Below are positions 11,602 through 22,478 of a DNA stretch of 64,000 nt, one piece after another. Position 1 is the stretch's first letter; every line of letters begins with the position of its first letter. The stretch is taken from positions 372,001-436,000 of the forward strand of contig NC_087381.1 in assembly GCF_963675165.1 (NCBI RefSeq), in the 5' to 3' direction. Source of the DNA: Halichondria panicea. Lineage: Eukaryota > Porifera > Demospongiae > Suberitida > Halichondriidae. The notes beneath the pieces are model-generated. The model did not search any database, was not told the DNA's origin, and saw only the letters and a list, made by a program, of their open reading frames with translations. The position numbers and the translations under genes were made by a program.

Positions 11602-13119
11602 CCCACACACCACATAGTTGAAGCGATATCGTGCCTGCCCGGGTGTTATGGAGGGAGCAGAGAAGGTCCACGAGAAGTTTAAGAAGCTCTTCCTTCATCC
11701 ACCTCCACCAAGACCAGCCCAGCGTATAAAGAGCGCCTCTAGAATACCCAAGAAAGCACCCATCATGGCCGACTATATCAGAGTAAGCATCTTATAGTGC
11801 AATATAGCAGTGATTTATTTCGGGCTCAAATTGTCCATTTTCTGACAAATTTTAGGATTTTTTGAAAGCTTATAAAAAGACCTTTCAAATGGTGTCATCG
11901 AAAATCATATTTAAGAGATAAAAGTATTTGCCGATTTGGCGACACCATGGTCCAAGGCCGAAAAATGACAAATTAGGGCCCCAACAAAATTTTGGATTGC
12001 AACACATCATTTGAAAGGTCTCTTTCTAAGTTTTCAGAAAATCCTAAAATTTTTGACATTGGATCAACGGTACTAAAATTAAGGCTGTTGAAAGATGTTC
12101 AACAACATTCGTTTATTCAATGGTTTGGGGATTCTTTCGGCTGCCATAACTTAAATTCCGTGGATCCAATGTCACAATTTTTAGGATTTTCTGAAAGCTT
12201 AGAAAAAAAGAGTTTAAATGGAGTCATCAAAAATCATATTTGAGAGATAAAAGTATTTGCCAATTTGGCGATACCATGAATAATAATAGCCCATGTCCAA
12301 GGCCGAAAAATGACAAATTAGACCCCCGACAAAATTTTGGATTGCAACACATCATTTTAAAGGTCTCTTTCTAAGCTTTCAGAAAATCATAAAATTTTTT
12401 CCCCCTTCCTAGAAAAAAATCGACCTAGGACCTACCTATATTGGGCTAATTGTCATCAAAACAGTCATATTCTCACTATTAAGTTGCAACGTGTAATCAC
12501 TGTTACTATAATAATCCCCCACCCCCTCCCCTCAGGCACAGAGCAGTCTTGCCAGCAACAGTAGGTCCACGCTGCACGGAAATGGGATCACAGACGTCAT
12601 CACCAAGCACAAGCCCAGCCCTCGCCAACTGAGGACACTCCACACACCCACTGTACCAGACAAACCAGTCGAGCCACAAGAGGAGAAAGAGACAGAAAAC
12701 ACGGTACTGAACTGTCTCTCTAGACTAACATGCATACATGTATCAATATCAATATAAGTGATGCACTCAGAATTTGTTGTTGGGTGGCTATTTTCAATCC
12801 TCAATCTCAGTTCATGTATTATAGCAAAGAGGTTGTTTTTGTCTGGAGGTGGTTAGTACCAACCAACCACCTCCACCGACCAGTGTGGGCACATCACTGT
12901 ACATGTAAGTGAAGTGTAGTACAAATGCAAGGTACATGCAGTTTATTCTGGTGTGAATTTATTTTATCAAGGGCGTCCTTTATTCAGGTCGAGGTTCCCT
13001 CCACTGTTGACGCTCACACAGAGGGGGGTGCTCCAAACATTTACAACTCAGTCGTCTCCGCTCAACCGTTGCCTAGCAACGACAAAAATGACCAGACTGT
13101 TCCTATCCTAGAAGACTAA
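8110..13119 (+). CDS. PSIP1/HDGFL2-like: PWWP and integrase-binding-domain chromatin protein (LEDGF/HDGFL2 type)
   Basis: Nine coding exons: 8110-8181, 8267-8340, 8414-8585, 8683-10912, 11055-11125, 11247-11348, 11618-11782, 12536-12703 and 12988-13119, about 1,061 residues. Residues 1 to about 85 form a PWWP domain (DPVWAKMRGYPPWPAK, VFFYGTH, WMLPSDLYPY), which reads H3K36-methylated nucleosomes. The giant fourth exon is a disordered Lys/Ser/Thr/Pro-rich region with internal repeats. Exons 5-7 encode an integrase-binding-domain-like helical bundle (LQTYNYNLKAALTI, LKRYRACPGVMEGAEKVHEK, FKKLFL), matching LEDGF (TLKKIRRFK, FKNMFL). PWWP plus this domain is the hallmark of PSIP1 and HDGFL2, which tether transcription partners to active genes. 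One-to-one orthology with either vertebrate gene cannot be decided. The linker is much longer than in vertebrates. Confidence 0.9.
9450..9880 (+). repeat. In-frame degenerate tandem repeat in the PWWP protein
   Basis: About five imperfect units of roughly 30 codons. Each contains a form of STPPVIKPSQEI followed by SQDMDCSEQTDTS. The units differ by deletions of whole codons. An upstream pair of units around KEQRTSTTKATPPSARREIS (9.02-9.24 kb) is a second duplication. The repeats lie in the disordered linker. Confidence 0.75.
11816..12400. repeat. Foldback repeat, CCATAACTT...GGATCCAATGTC family (copy 1)
   Basis: Lies in an intron of the PWWP gene. A half unit (GCCATAACTTAAATTCCGTG then GATCCAATGTC) is followed by its inverted partner (GACATTGGATCAACGGTACT). 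Other shared words are TTTCTGAAAGCTTA and GAGAGATAAAAGTATTTGCC. The same family fills a pyruvate kinase intron at 29.2-29.97 kb. No coding content. Confidence 0.7.
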
Positions 13120-13739
13120 CTCTCTAAAATTAATTAATTAAAATCATTTATTATATTTATTTTTAGGCTCTATTTCATACATGTACATGTACACAAAATT
13201 ACTTCATTCATTCCATTTCAATATTTTATATACATGTATTTGTAATAATTATAATTAGCTGAGCAATCAACATTAATTTTATTACAACGTTAATCAACGG
13301 GTAATAATCATCTATTCAGAATGTGCAATACAACTTTTTACAGTGGTGTGTGAGCGGCTCGTGAGCTCTCTAATGTGTACACTGTTGTAATATTCATTCG
13401 TGTTTCAAAGCTAGGAAATCGCAACCCAAGAAAAAATAGAAATTTCTCCCAGTTTAAATTTTGCATTAACTGCTCCGCCTTCGAAAAACGTGGCACCTCC
13501 TCGCTATGATATAACCATGCACTGCTAAATATTGTTATTACACGAAACAACTGATTTCTAAACACACATAAACTAAACACACAAGCTTTGCACTTTTAGG
13601 TGAAAATTAAACTTCTATAAAAGAATTTTAAGAGTTTCAAGTCTAAACCTACTACCGTGTGCAAGTACAGGTCACATGATATTTAATTAATAATAATAAT
13701 TGCTATGTTGAAAGGTCAAAAGTTCAGTAAAATGCTGAA
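13120..13739. other. Convergent 3' region, PWWP gene / coronin
   Basis: AT-rich spacer between two converging genes, presumably holding both 3' UTRs and polyadenylation signals. A TTTATT near 13.15 kb would read AATAAA on the minus strand. No coding exon recognised. Confidence 0.5.
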
Positions 13740-14864
13740 TCAGCGTGCCTTGAGTGTAGCCAGCTCTTCCTTCAGTTTCTCATTTTCTGTCTGTAGAGAC
13801 TTGAAGGCTCGTTTGTACTGTGTGTGTGTGTGTGTGTGTGTGGGTGTGTATGGGTATGGATGTGTGTGTGTGTGTGTGGTGTGTGTGTGTGGTGGGTTTT
13901 ATGTGAGTAAGTGAAAGAAGAAGTTGTGCATGGCTACACGTCTCCACTTATTAACACAGGACAATTAGAGACACAGCTTACAAGCATACTGCAATAGACA
14001 GTAATTATCACTCACATCATCTAGGGTCACCAGTACAAGGTTGGAGGAGGGTTCAGGGGAGCCAAAACGCTTGAGCACCTCGGGCTGTGCTTTCTCTTTG
14101 GGAGCCTCCTTGCTTTTGAACCTGATGTCTGTGGACTGTGTGTGTGTGTGCGGTGTGGAGGTGTGTGTGCGGTGTGTATGGGAGGGGGGGAGGGCGCTGT
14201 ACATAGGCAATGAAGACTATACATAACATAACAGACATGTGAGTACAGACAGTTTCAAACAAGCATACACTGACATCCTTTTGAAGGCCAGACATCAATG
14301 CGTATGGCATACATACATGTGCCAGCAACAAATCACCTGTCATCTGTTACAGCTAATAATTCACGTTTTTGGAGACAAGTTAACTAATACCATTGAGGGC
14401 AATTACGTGGCATAGCTACCAGCATTCCTTAGAACTGCCCAAAATTCACTGTCTTCTACAAATGTCCATATATGGGCATAAAACAGGTGCTGCTACTGGA
14501 TGCCACAAAACCTAATACATACAAACACACACAATACATTATACACACAAAGACTGCTAATAAATTTATGCCATAAGAAGAACTTCAAAAGCAGCTCCCA
14601 TATACAATTATGTCAAATCAGGATTACTTTCACATGAGGTTTAAGTTCCCACAGTGAAACCTCTAGGCTTTGTATGTGTACACAACACTTGCAAAAACAT
14701 GTATCCACATTGAAAATAAGTTTGTGTACAAATACAAATAGTCTGTGTACTAGACTCACAGTTCTGTGTAGACCCTAAGCACACAACCACAAGGAAACAT
14801 AAAATGCTGTTAAAATAGCCCACAAAACACACAAACACGACATAAGGCAAAAATATAATGTTGA

Positions 14865-14898
<34 letters not shown>

Positions 14899-17289
14899 CA
14901 CCACTTGGCATTTGGCAGGTGGCAACTCCACGAGGCCATCACGGGTGTACTCATACAGGACGGGGTCTTTGTCCACTCCACTGATCCACTCATCAGCACT
15001 GAGGGCTGGTTTGGGGGCATAGCAGGTCTTGAATATATCATCCTGTAACATCTCAGACTGTGCGTGTGTGTGGGGGGGGGGGGGAATATGGAAACTGAAA
15101 AATTCACGCTACTACTTCCTGTGAAGTTGATTTTGGGCTCTCAAAATGTTGCTCTTTAAACACAACATCACATAATTGAAATACAAACTATAATTATAAC
15201 GTACATACACACCGCACACTACCCACCCGCCCACACGTGCACTACCCACCCACCCACCCACTACACTACACACACTACACACACCTTCCTAGGGACGATC
15301 ATGGGCATTGGCTCCACCACTCCCTTAGTGTGCTGGAGACGGTAGAATCTCATCACCTCACATCTGAGGTAGTCCAGGTTGTGCTGTGGCATGACACAAG
15401 CGCCACGCTGAGGGATGTTGCCCAGCATCTGACTCAGGAAGAAGGCATACGGCTTCTGGTCGGTGACCTCGAAGTAGCGAATGTTGGTGTCTCCCTGTGT
15501 GTGTGTGTGTGGAGAGAGGGGGAACAAGCAGTGAACAGACGTCCTTTTTTTGTATACAGTAGACAAAGTAAGACTATAAAAATTACCATTGCGATATGTT
15601 CGCATTTAAAATAGGTTGTGTCCTACCTACTACGCTGGCATGCGGCACTTAAAAATCAAACAATCCAGTTTCTAAATCCCACAAAACACATTTTGAGGAT
15701 TGGTAATAACTGTACCTTTCCGATCAAGTAGAACATTCTAGTTCCTTCGTCCCAGAAAGGCATCAAGACACCGGAGGATGAGTCGATCTTCTCACTGGCA
15801 ACCGGACCTTTCTCTAAATCGCCAGCGTCCCACAAACTGTACTGACGCTCGCTGGACTTTGAGTAACCAGTCGTTAGTACTTGGTTGGTCGTCCCAAGAA
15901 ACACGCAGTGAGAGGGTTTGGTACCAGGATGAGTGACGCTCTCCTGCACATAATATTATTATTATGTAATTATAATTATTGCTACTAAATCCACTGTACT
16001 TATAATTATACAAAGAAAGGGGAAAAGAAAAGGGATTGGTTTTTTCATGTTGTGAGATTTCTGTCGTAATTCAATGTTTGTTGGGATTGGAAGCCATTCA
16101 ACAGTAGTCAGTTACAATAGCCAACCATGTACCTGCATGACACTCTGCTCTCGGACATTCCAGATTCTCAGTTTAGCTCCGCCCTCTTTGTACGAAGTGG
16201 CCATGTACTTGCCGTTGTAACTCCACGAGAAGGAGTAGATCTTGTCGGGAAACCCACCGAGGGTTAACAGTTCCGTGGCAGATTCCGTATTCCAGACTTT
16301 GATGACGTGGTCAAACCCAGAGGAAGCTAGGACGTTGGCAGCTGCGGGGTGCCAAGCAAGTCTGTTGACCTACAAAAGCGAAATTAACAACAAAATTAAT
16401 TTATAACATTGTTAATGGTTAAAATACTATGAAATGTAACAACAGGGGTTAAAGTACAATATGTAACAGCAGGGGTTAAAGTACAATATGTAGCTGGAAG
16501 TGGAAGTATAGAATAATTATAGTAAGATATTAACGAACAAAGTAACTTTTACTGAAAATTTTCAGTCTCAATTTATTGGTGGGTAGAAAGGTTACCTTTT
16601 TCCCATGACCTTTAAGCTCTGCCTTGCAATCTCCCGCTTCCAGATTTGCAGATATACCTCCGTCAGGAATCGTCCAAATTTTGATATTACAATCCTCTGA
16701 GCCTGAAGCAATTTCGTTGTCATCGAAAGGATTCCATTGGACGTCGAGGACGGGGCCCTTGTGTCCACAGATCTTGGGATGGTTGAGGTCCACTCGGCCA
16801 GGCTGTGTGTGTGGTGTGGGCGTGTGTGTGTGGTGTGGTGTGGGTGTGTGTGTGTGTGTGTGTGTGTGCGGTACGATTTTTTGTTGTGGAAAAGGCCAAC
16901 TTATTTCCTAAAACAGCTCACACACATATCAAATTTCACCGACCTATAATTATAGTAACCTAGCAAACAGAAGAGAGATACATCGTGTGACTAGATACAC
17001 TGCTCTTTTTGCTCCTACCCTACAAACTAGCTGTACATAATCCAATCTGTTCTTTTCAACTCAAAGGCTGCATGCTTTGTATGTATAGTCTAGATACCTT
17101 ATCCAGGCAAATGACAATGAAGCTTCCTCCACCTTGGCCCTCCATAGAAACGGCCAGAAACTTGGAGTTGACAGAGCTCATGTTGCCCTCCCATGGACCC
17201 TTGTTGATCTTGACCGAAGTGTAACATTTGTCTGTCTTTGGAGCTTCACCAAAGACGTGCCTGTACTTGGAGGACCTGACGATACTCAT
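13740..17289 (-). CDS. CORO1-like: Coronin (actin-binding WD-repeat protein)
   Basis: Eight exons (minus strand): 17098-17289, 16596-16802, 16133-16369, 15716-15943, 15285-15494, 14902-15057, 14016-14135 and 13740-13817. All splice in frame to about 475 residues, the normal size of short coronins. The N-terminus [20 protein letters not shown] matches the conserved coronin start. WD propeller blades follow ([48 protein letters not shown]). The coronin signatures [16 protein letters not shown] and [12 protein letters not shown] are present. The last exon encodes a short coiled coil ([18 protein letters not shown]) for oligomerisation. Coronins bind F-actin and regulate Arp2/3 and cofilin at the cell cortex. 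Five acceptors lie in (CA)n tracts. Confidence 0.95.
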
Positions 17290-17642
17290 CTTTGTTGCAA
17301 GAGCTTGAGCTTGACGATATCGATAGAGTAGCTGCTAGAGTAGCTTGACCCACACTCAAAAGGATGCTTGCAAATTGCACAGAAAATTTCCTAATAAGGT
17401 CACTTTTGGGACTAATTAGATGATTTTGTACACATTTTTCTTTTGTTTAGTGCCTCTATTTAATTACTAGTGATGTCACTACCTGAGAGAGCATTCTTCT
17501 TTTCTTTCTTTTGTACCTCTAAGGAACGCCCATTTCCTTTGCTGTAATCAGGCTGGTGCGAGACTAGTGGGCGTGTCGATACCGAGGGTGTGTCTCTACG
17601 CTTGCTTGTCTGTTTATCTTTATTTTACGGCGCTGTCAAGAG
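17290..17642. promoter_or_regulatory. Likely bidirectional promoter, coronin / CDO1
   Basis: 353 bp between divergent start codons. Contains pyrimidine-rich sequence (TTCTTTTCTTTCTTTTG) and no coding signal. A shared promoter is inferred from spacing only. Confidence 0.45.
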
Positions 17643-18945
17643 ATGGCTTGCTCTACCTCTAGTGTTACGTGGCAGGAGCTCCTGGACGGAGTGAGAGAGT
17701 CCTTCTCTACGGAGCAGGTTGATGTGGACCGCCTCAGAACATTGATGAATTCGTATCAGTCTCAGAGATCAGATTGGGAGCAGTATGCCCTCTTTGACCC
17801 ACACACGTACGTATTAAAATTAACGGCTGTTTTGTTAATAAAAATTATTGTCTCGCTCTAGTCTGTCATATTATCCTTTATTCACGGGACTATAGGTACA
17901 CCCGTAACCTGGTTGACGCGGGCAACGGACGCTATAACCTGATAATCCTGTGCTGGGACAGTGGCCAGGGATCATCCATCCATGACCATGCAGACTCTCA
18001 CTGTTTTCTCAAGGTACATTCCCACGTGCATTATTAGTCTATTACAGTGAAACCACCGAAGAAACATCAACTGCAATATAAAGGCCAGGTCCCAAATGAA
18101 CAGTTTGTGTACAAAACAGCCCCTCAACAAAGGCCACCTCTGGTATACCGTACAACAGCAGGTACGGGTATATTTCGAGGGTATAAATGTGGTTTTCACT
18201 GATTAAGCATGTACCACAAATTTAATAGCGCATGCATGCATGCTGCAAAAAGCTGCTATTCCGCGAAAATTAAACCCGCAAAAACCTTTCTAACAAAAGT
18301 TTATACCATTGAAATATAAACGAGGGGGCCAAAAACTGCACTCCCTAAAGTTGTCGTTATAGAGAGGTTCACTGTAGTTCTATGTTAATTTTTATCAGTT
18401 CCTCTCCCTCCTGCATAGGTACTGTCAGGTGAGGTCAAAGAGACAATGTACGCCTGGCCAGGGAGTGGTGTAAGCCCCTCCCACTCCAGCACGCCCACGA
18501 TGGAAGTCACAGGGTCCGAGTCCGTCCTCATCGACGATGTGGCTTACATCAACAGTAAGTGTGTGTGTGTGTGGGGATATGAACTCATTTTAGGTTACCA
18601 AGTATTAGAGGAACCATTGTGCATGCATCCTTTCAGTTAAGCAAAACTTTCTCTTTATCATACACACTTTTTAATTATTGCAAATGAGTATTGTATACCA
18701 CGTACGTACAACTGTATGCTTCACACCCCTACACACACACACACACACACCACCCCCACATAGACGAGATTGGTCTCCATCGCGTAGAGAACCCGAGTCA
18801 CACAGACCAAGCAGTCACACTCCACCTCTACTGTCCACCCATCACCACCTGTCAATCCTTCGAGGCTCGGACTGGGCGGAGTCACTCGTGTCATGTGACC
18901 TTTTATTCCAAAGAGGGCCAGAAAGTGTGCAGCTCAGTCAAGTAG
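17643..18945 (+). CDS. CDO1: Cysteine dioxygenase type I
   Basis: Four exons: 17643-17806, 17896-18013, 18419-18554 and 18764-18945, giving 199 residues (human protein 200). The enzyme oxidises L-cysteine to cysteine sulfinate in the cytosol, feeding taurine and sulfate synthesis. The cupin iron ligands are visible: HDH in [12 protein letters not shown], and the third His in GLHRVENPS. The Cys of DSHCF and the Tyr of LHLYCPP match the pair that forms the Cys-Tyr cofactor in animal enzymes. [17 protein letters not shown] is highly conserved. The protein looks whole and active. It is divergent from coronin and converges with the EF-hand gene. Confidence 0.95.
18043..18376. mobile_element. MITE, ACAGTGAAACC family, composite
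   Basis: Lies in an intron of CDO1. The left end ACAGTGAAACC is matched by right end GGTTCACTGTA. The body carries CAAATGAACAGTTTGTGTAC and CAACAAAGGCCACCTCTG in the orientation seen at 53.85 kb. The middle (about 18.15-18.33 kb) holds a second palindrome with GGGTATATTTCGAGGG and CGCGAAAATTAAACCC arms, so one element appears inserted in the other. Confidence 0.5.
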
Positions 18946-19620
18946 CTATTTGTTATTTTCGCTGCTCAAACAATGTTTTTGTTGCTCAAGTCACAGTCCA
19001 TTCTCAGTCTGTAATTATTACTTATGTATGATAATTATTATTTGTATACTGGTACATGTACACCATTCCACAAGGAACTTAATGTCGAAAAATATTTGAT
19101 TTTAACTTTCATAATTAACAGATGAGCCCCTCTATAATGGGAACACAATTTTGGCCCTTATTATATATACAGAGGTGGCCTTTGTTGAGGGGTTGTTCTG
19201 TACACAAACTGTTCATTTGAGACCTAGCCTTTATAATTATGATCGTATCATAGTACTCGACTTTTCTTCAGGGGTGGCCATAAGAGATTCCACTCTAATA
19301 GACTAACGACTAATACAAGGAACCTTACTAAGTTGAAATGGGATTCACATGAGCTTCGGAACTAACTCCAAACTACATACAAGTGCATACAGTTCAAATA
19401 AAGATATACCTCTATAATTATGGTACATGTATACTTCCTATAGTTGGCTTCCCTGTGCTTGTTGTGCAAACAAGTTTCTGACACTTTACGTGTTCAAGCA
19501 ACTACACAACATCATTCAACTAGGAATTTCTCATAACATAAGTACATGGATAACGTGATGTTTACTTGCACACAGTGGTTGTAGAAAGTGACACAAAGAG
19601 AATTAAAAAAGATTATTATG
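18946..19620. other. Convergent 3' region CDO1 / EF-hand gene with MITE remnant
   Basis: No exon seen. At about 19119-19292 lies a degenerate copy of the GGCCTTTGTTGAGGGGTTG MITE family. An AATAAA (TCAAATAAAGATAT, near 19.4 kb) could serve CDO1. Confidence 0.5.
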
Positions 19621-21424
19621 CTACAGTGCAGAGTGTCCACTCCATTCGTTCTTTTGACTGATATTTTCAATGAATTCTGAAAGAGGAGAATAAAGCAAAA
19701 TCAATGAACTAGTAATAGAATTGTATATACAAGATCACAGGGAAACTTGTTTATAAGACCTTGGGCAGACCATTACAGAGGGGTCCAAATACATAATTAT
19801 GCTATGGAGACTTAGGGGCCCATTAACCTGGCTGTATTATAGAGGGTGGCCTGCTAACACAGGTCCAAACACATGCTATGGATCTTTGGGCCCATTAACC
19901 TGGCTGTATTATAGAGGGTGGCCTTGCTAACACAGGTCCAAACACATGCTATGGATGGACTTTGGGGTCCATTAACCTGGCTGTATTATAGAGGGTGGCC
20001 TGCTTATAGGGACACCACAATAGAGCCATGCTTCTCTGTACTCTAGTATACTACTACGGGATATGCTATTGAATTCAGAAACTGTCACAACGAATACTTA
20101 CACAGTATAATTTTGATGCCACACTGGGCTACAATTATATCACGCGTAATTATAATAAATATGATAATTATGATACTATGATACAATAATATGTAACCTA
20201 ATACCTCAGATCATAATAATTACGGAAGCTTCAACTTTCACAAATACACATACCTTCATAGTTGATGAGGTCATCGCCATCTATTGTGCAGTTGTCCCGA
20301 ATCAGCCTCTCCACTGAGCAAGAAAATTAATTAGGAGATAATCACTACATAGGAGCACAATATTATTACTACAACAGTGAAAAAATAAAATTGAGCATTA
20401 ATTAAGACCGCCGAGAAAACGAATAGGGAGGGGGAGGGGCTTAGAGGGGGCTTATACTTGATCCAATACTTACACACACTTTCCTCCACGTCCAGTTGTG
20501 CCTGAACAAGGAACCGTTTTAGCATTGTGACCTTTATGAACCCTACACCTTCACTGTCAAACACTTGGAAAGCCTTGAGGGCATCTCCGTGCGACGGCCA
20601 ATCGGATTTCAGCGATGGGAGGTGGCGAAATACGATCTCTGATAACTTTCCTTCTCTGATGAGATTTTTGTGACTCGTGTCGGCGGCTCTTTTAATTTCA
20701 AGTACGATGCTGTGGTTAGACCCCACTCTCACTCCTATAGACCTGTGTGTGTGTGGAGTGTGGGGTGTGGGGGTGTGTGTGTGGGTGTATGTGTGTGGGG
20801 TGTGTGTGTGGAGTGTGGAGTGTGGGTGTGTGTGTGTGTGGGGGGTGTGCGTGGGTGTGTGTGTGGGTGTCCACTAAAGAGCTACTAAACGCTACTTTTC
20901 AATTGAATGCAAGCTACAGAGTCGAGTCTAAGTTGCCTACAGTACTAAATGACACATGTACATGTACTGACCGGAGAAATGGAAGCAGTGTAGAGTTAGC
21001 AGTGGACATTTCCGTGCCCCCACTTGAGAACACTAGGAAGGCTTCGTGGAACTCTACAGTGAGGGGGGGGGGGAGGTCGTAGTTAGCGGTAGAGGAATTA
21101 AAAGAATTGCGCTATAATTATAACAGACGTTAAATTGATTGCGAAGGGTTTACAGATAACTTTAATCAATAATAACATTTTATTGGTTCGCTACATAATT
21201 ATAAACCGTCAGAATAGACCTACGCATTACTAGTACCTTCTAGCCATCTTATTAATAAATAGCAAAAATTAATATAATTATTAAATGTAGAGCGGTATAG
21301 TATAGTAATGTACCTCCTTCATCCAGCAGTCCTATGTGCTCCAGGGACACGTGATCCGTCTCCTCTAGTTCAGCCTATGTGGGGGATAGTTAGTATCCTC
21401 TGAATATCAGCTAACACTTACCAT
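19621..21424 (-). CDS. EF-hand protein, DRC8/EFCAB2-like or calmodulin-like
   Basis: Six coding exons (minus strand): 21422-21424 (the ATG alone), 21314-21374, 20972-21053, 20474-20742, 20254-20313 and 19621-19676, giving 176 residues in frame. Exon 1 ends exactly after ATG, with donor GTAAGT. The layout is that of a two-lobe EF-hand protein: an N-lobe helix EFHEAFLVF with a degenerate loop, then a C-lobe ALKAFQVFDSEGVGFI and DGDDLINYEEFIENI. The last loop (DNCTIDGDDLINYEEF) lacks several calcium ligands. Size and hand spacing resemble DRC8/EFCAB2 of the ciliary dynein regulatory complex. A diverged calmodulin is the alternative. Confidence 0.75.
19770..20010. repeat. Tandem repeat in EF-hand gene intron
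   Basis: Three copies of a unit of about 73-80 bp containing CCCATTAACCTGGCTGTATT and AGGTCCAAACACATGCTATG. The copies differ by small indels. Located between the last two coding exons; no coding content. Confidence 0.75.
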
Positions 21425-21760
21425 GGCAGATGGCCTCCAGCTCTGTTATTTTATATCAGTAAAAAAAGCCTCTAATTATGACCTTTGATCTTTTGTCTTG
21501 CCTTCTGACGGGGTACACATTTTGCTGAGGGGTCCTTGCTATAAAATTTGTTCATGGGGGGGGTCTTATTTTACAGGGGTACAAATTTAACATGAGATCG
21601 ACCATTACCCATTAATAATAGATTGTTTTTCAATCAGTCTTTGATCAACATAATTAGCACGTATCCATAAACTGGGTAAACATTTGTAAAAGTAAGCTAC
21701 CCTACACATAAGCACATACAATGAACTATTTCTATTTTGTGAGTTCTTTCAGCCAGTTTT

Positions 21761-22057
21761 TTACGTTGCCTTTTTCTTCAGTTGAAATAGGGTAGCAATG
21801 AACGGGAGAGAGAATCCAAACGAAGCTCCTCCCACTAGCACTAAGAACAGTCTTGTCTTGTTCTTAGTTTGGAAGGGCATGTTCTGCAGAGGAGCAAAAA
21901 AACACTACTATGATTGAGCATTCTAATTAATGCGCATCAAAGATGACAAAATAGCTCTTACATTTCCAGGGACATTGTCGACGTGTCCTCCTCTGAGAGG
22001 GAGTTGTCTGGACCTGGTCAGGAGAGAGTAGCTTCTTGAGAGCAGTCGGTACGCCAT
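21761..22057 (-). CDS. COX7C: Cytochrome c oxidase subunit 7C, mitochondrial
   Basis: Two small exons (minus strand): about 21962-22057 and 21761-21887, joined in frame to about 72 residues. The N-terminus (MAYRLLSRSYSLLTRSRQLP) is Arg/Ser-rich without acids, a mitochondrial targeting peptide. The mature part has VDNVPGNNMPFQTKNKTRL, matching the GPGKNLPFSVENKW signature of COX7C. A single membrane helix follows (LFLVLVGGASFGFSLPFIA) and a basic end (LFQLKKKAT). The subunit sits in complex IV of the inner membrane. The gene is easily missed because of its size. It is head to head with the AKAP7-like gene. Confidence 0.85.
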
Positions 22058-22478
22058 TGGAAAGTGGATAACAATTTAATAAGTGACCTGCTTTCTTGCC
22101 AAACTTTGACCTCTGAGTGTGACAATAACAAAATAATGATATCTATATTGCAAATGTATAGTTAACGATCTTTACCTATAAATCTACCGGTACCTGTTTC
22201 TAGAAAAATATTTATTTTTTACTGGTTCTATAATTAGAACGTTTACGGTATTTCATAGTGTCATATTGAAGAAGGGGAATTATGAGATGCTAGCGTCTTC
22301 TCTACAAGCATATATCATTCTCCTACTATCATCAAGGCATCTCAAATCAGGTAGATCAATAAATGAATTAATACAAGTGTAATGTATGGTATTAGATCTA
22401 CCACTTTTCCACACTTTAATACTCATACACGTACACGTACACACAGTGTTTCCACTCAAATCTCAAGTACAAGTCAAA
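22058..22478. promoter_or_regulatory. Likely bidirectional promoter, COX7C / AKAP7-like
   Basis: 421 bp between divergent starts. An AG at CACGTACACACAG just before 22448 could be an acceptor of a 5' UTR intron of the plus-strand gene. An in-frame Met at 22386 would extend the AKAP7-like protein by 31 residues but has no domain support. Confidence 0.4.
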
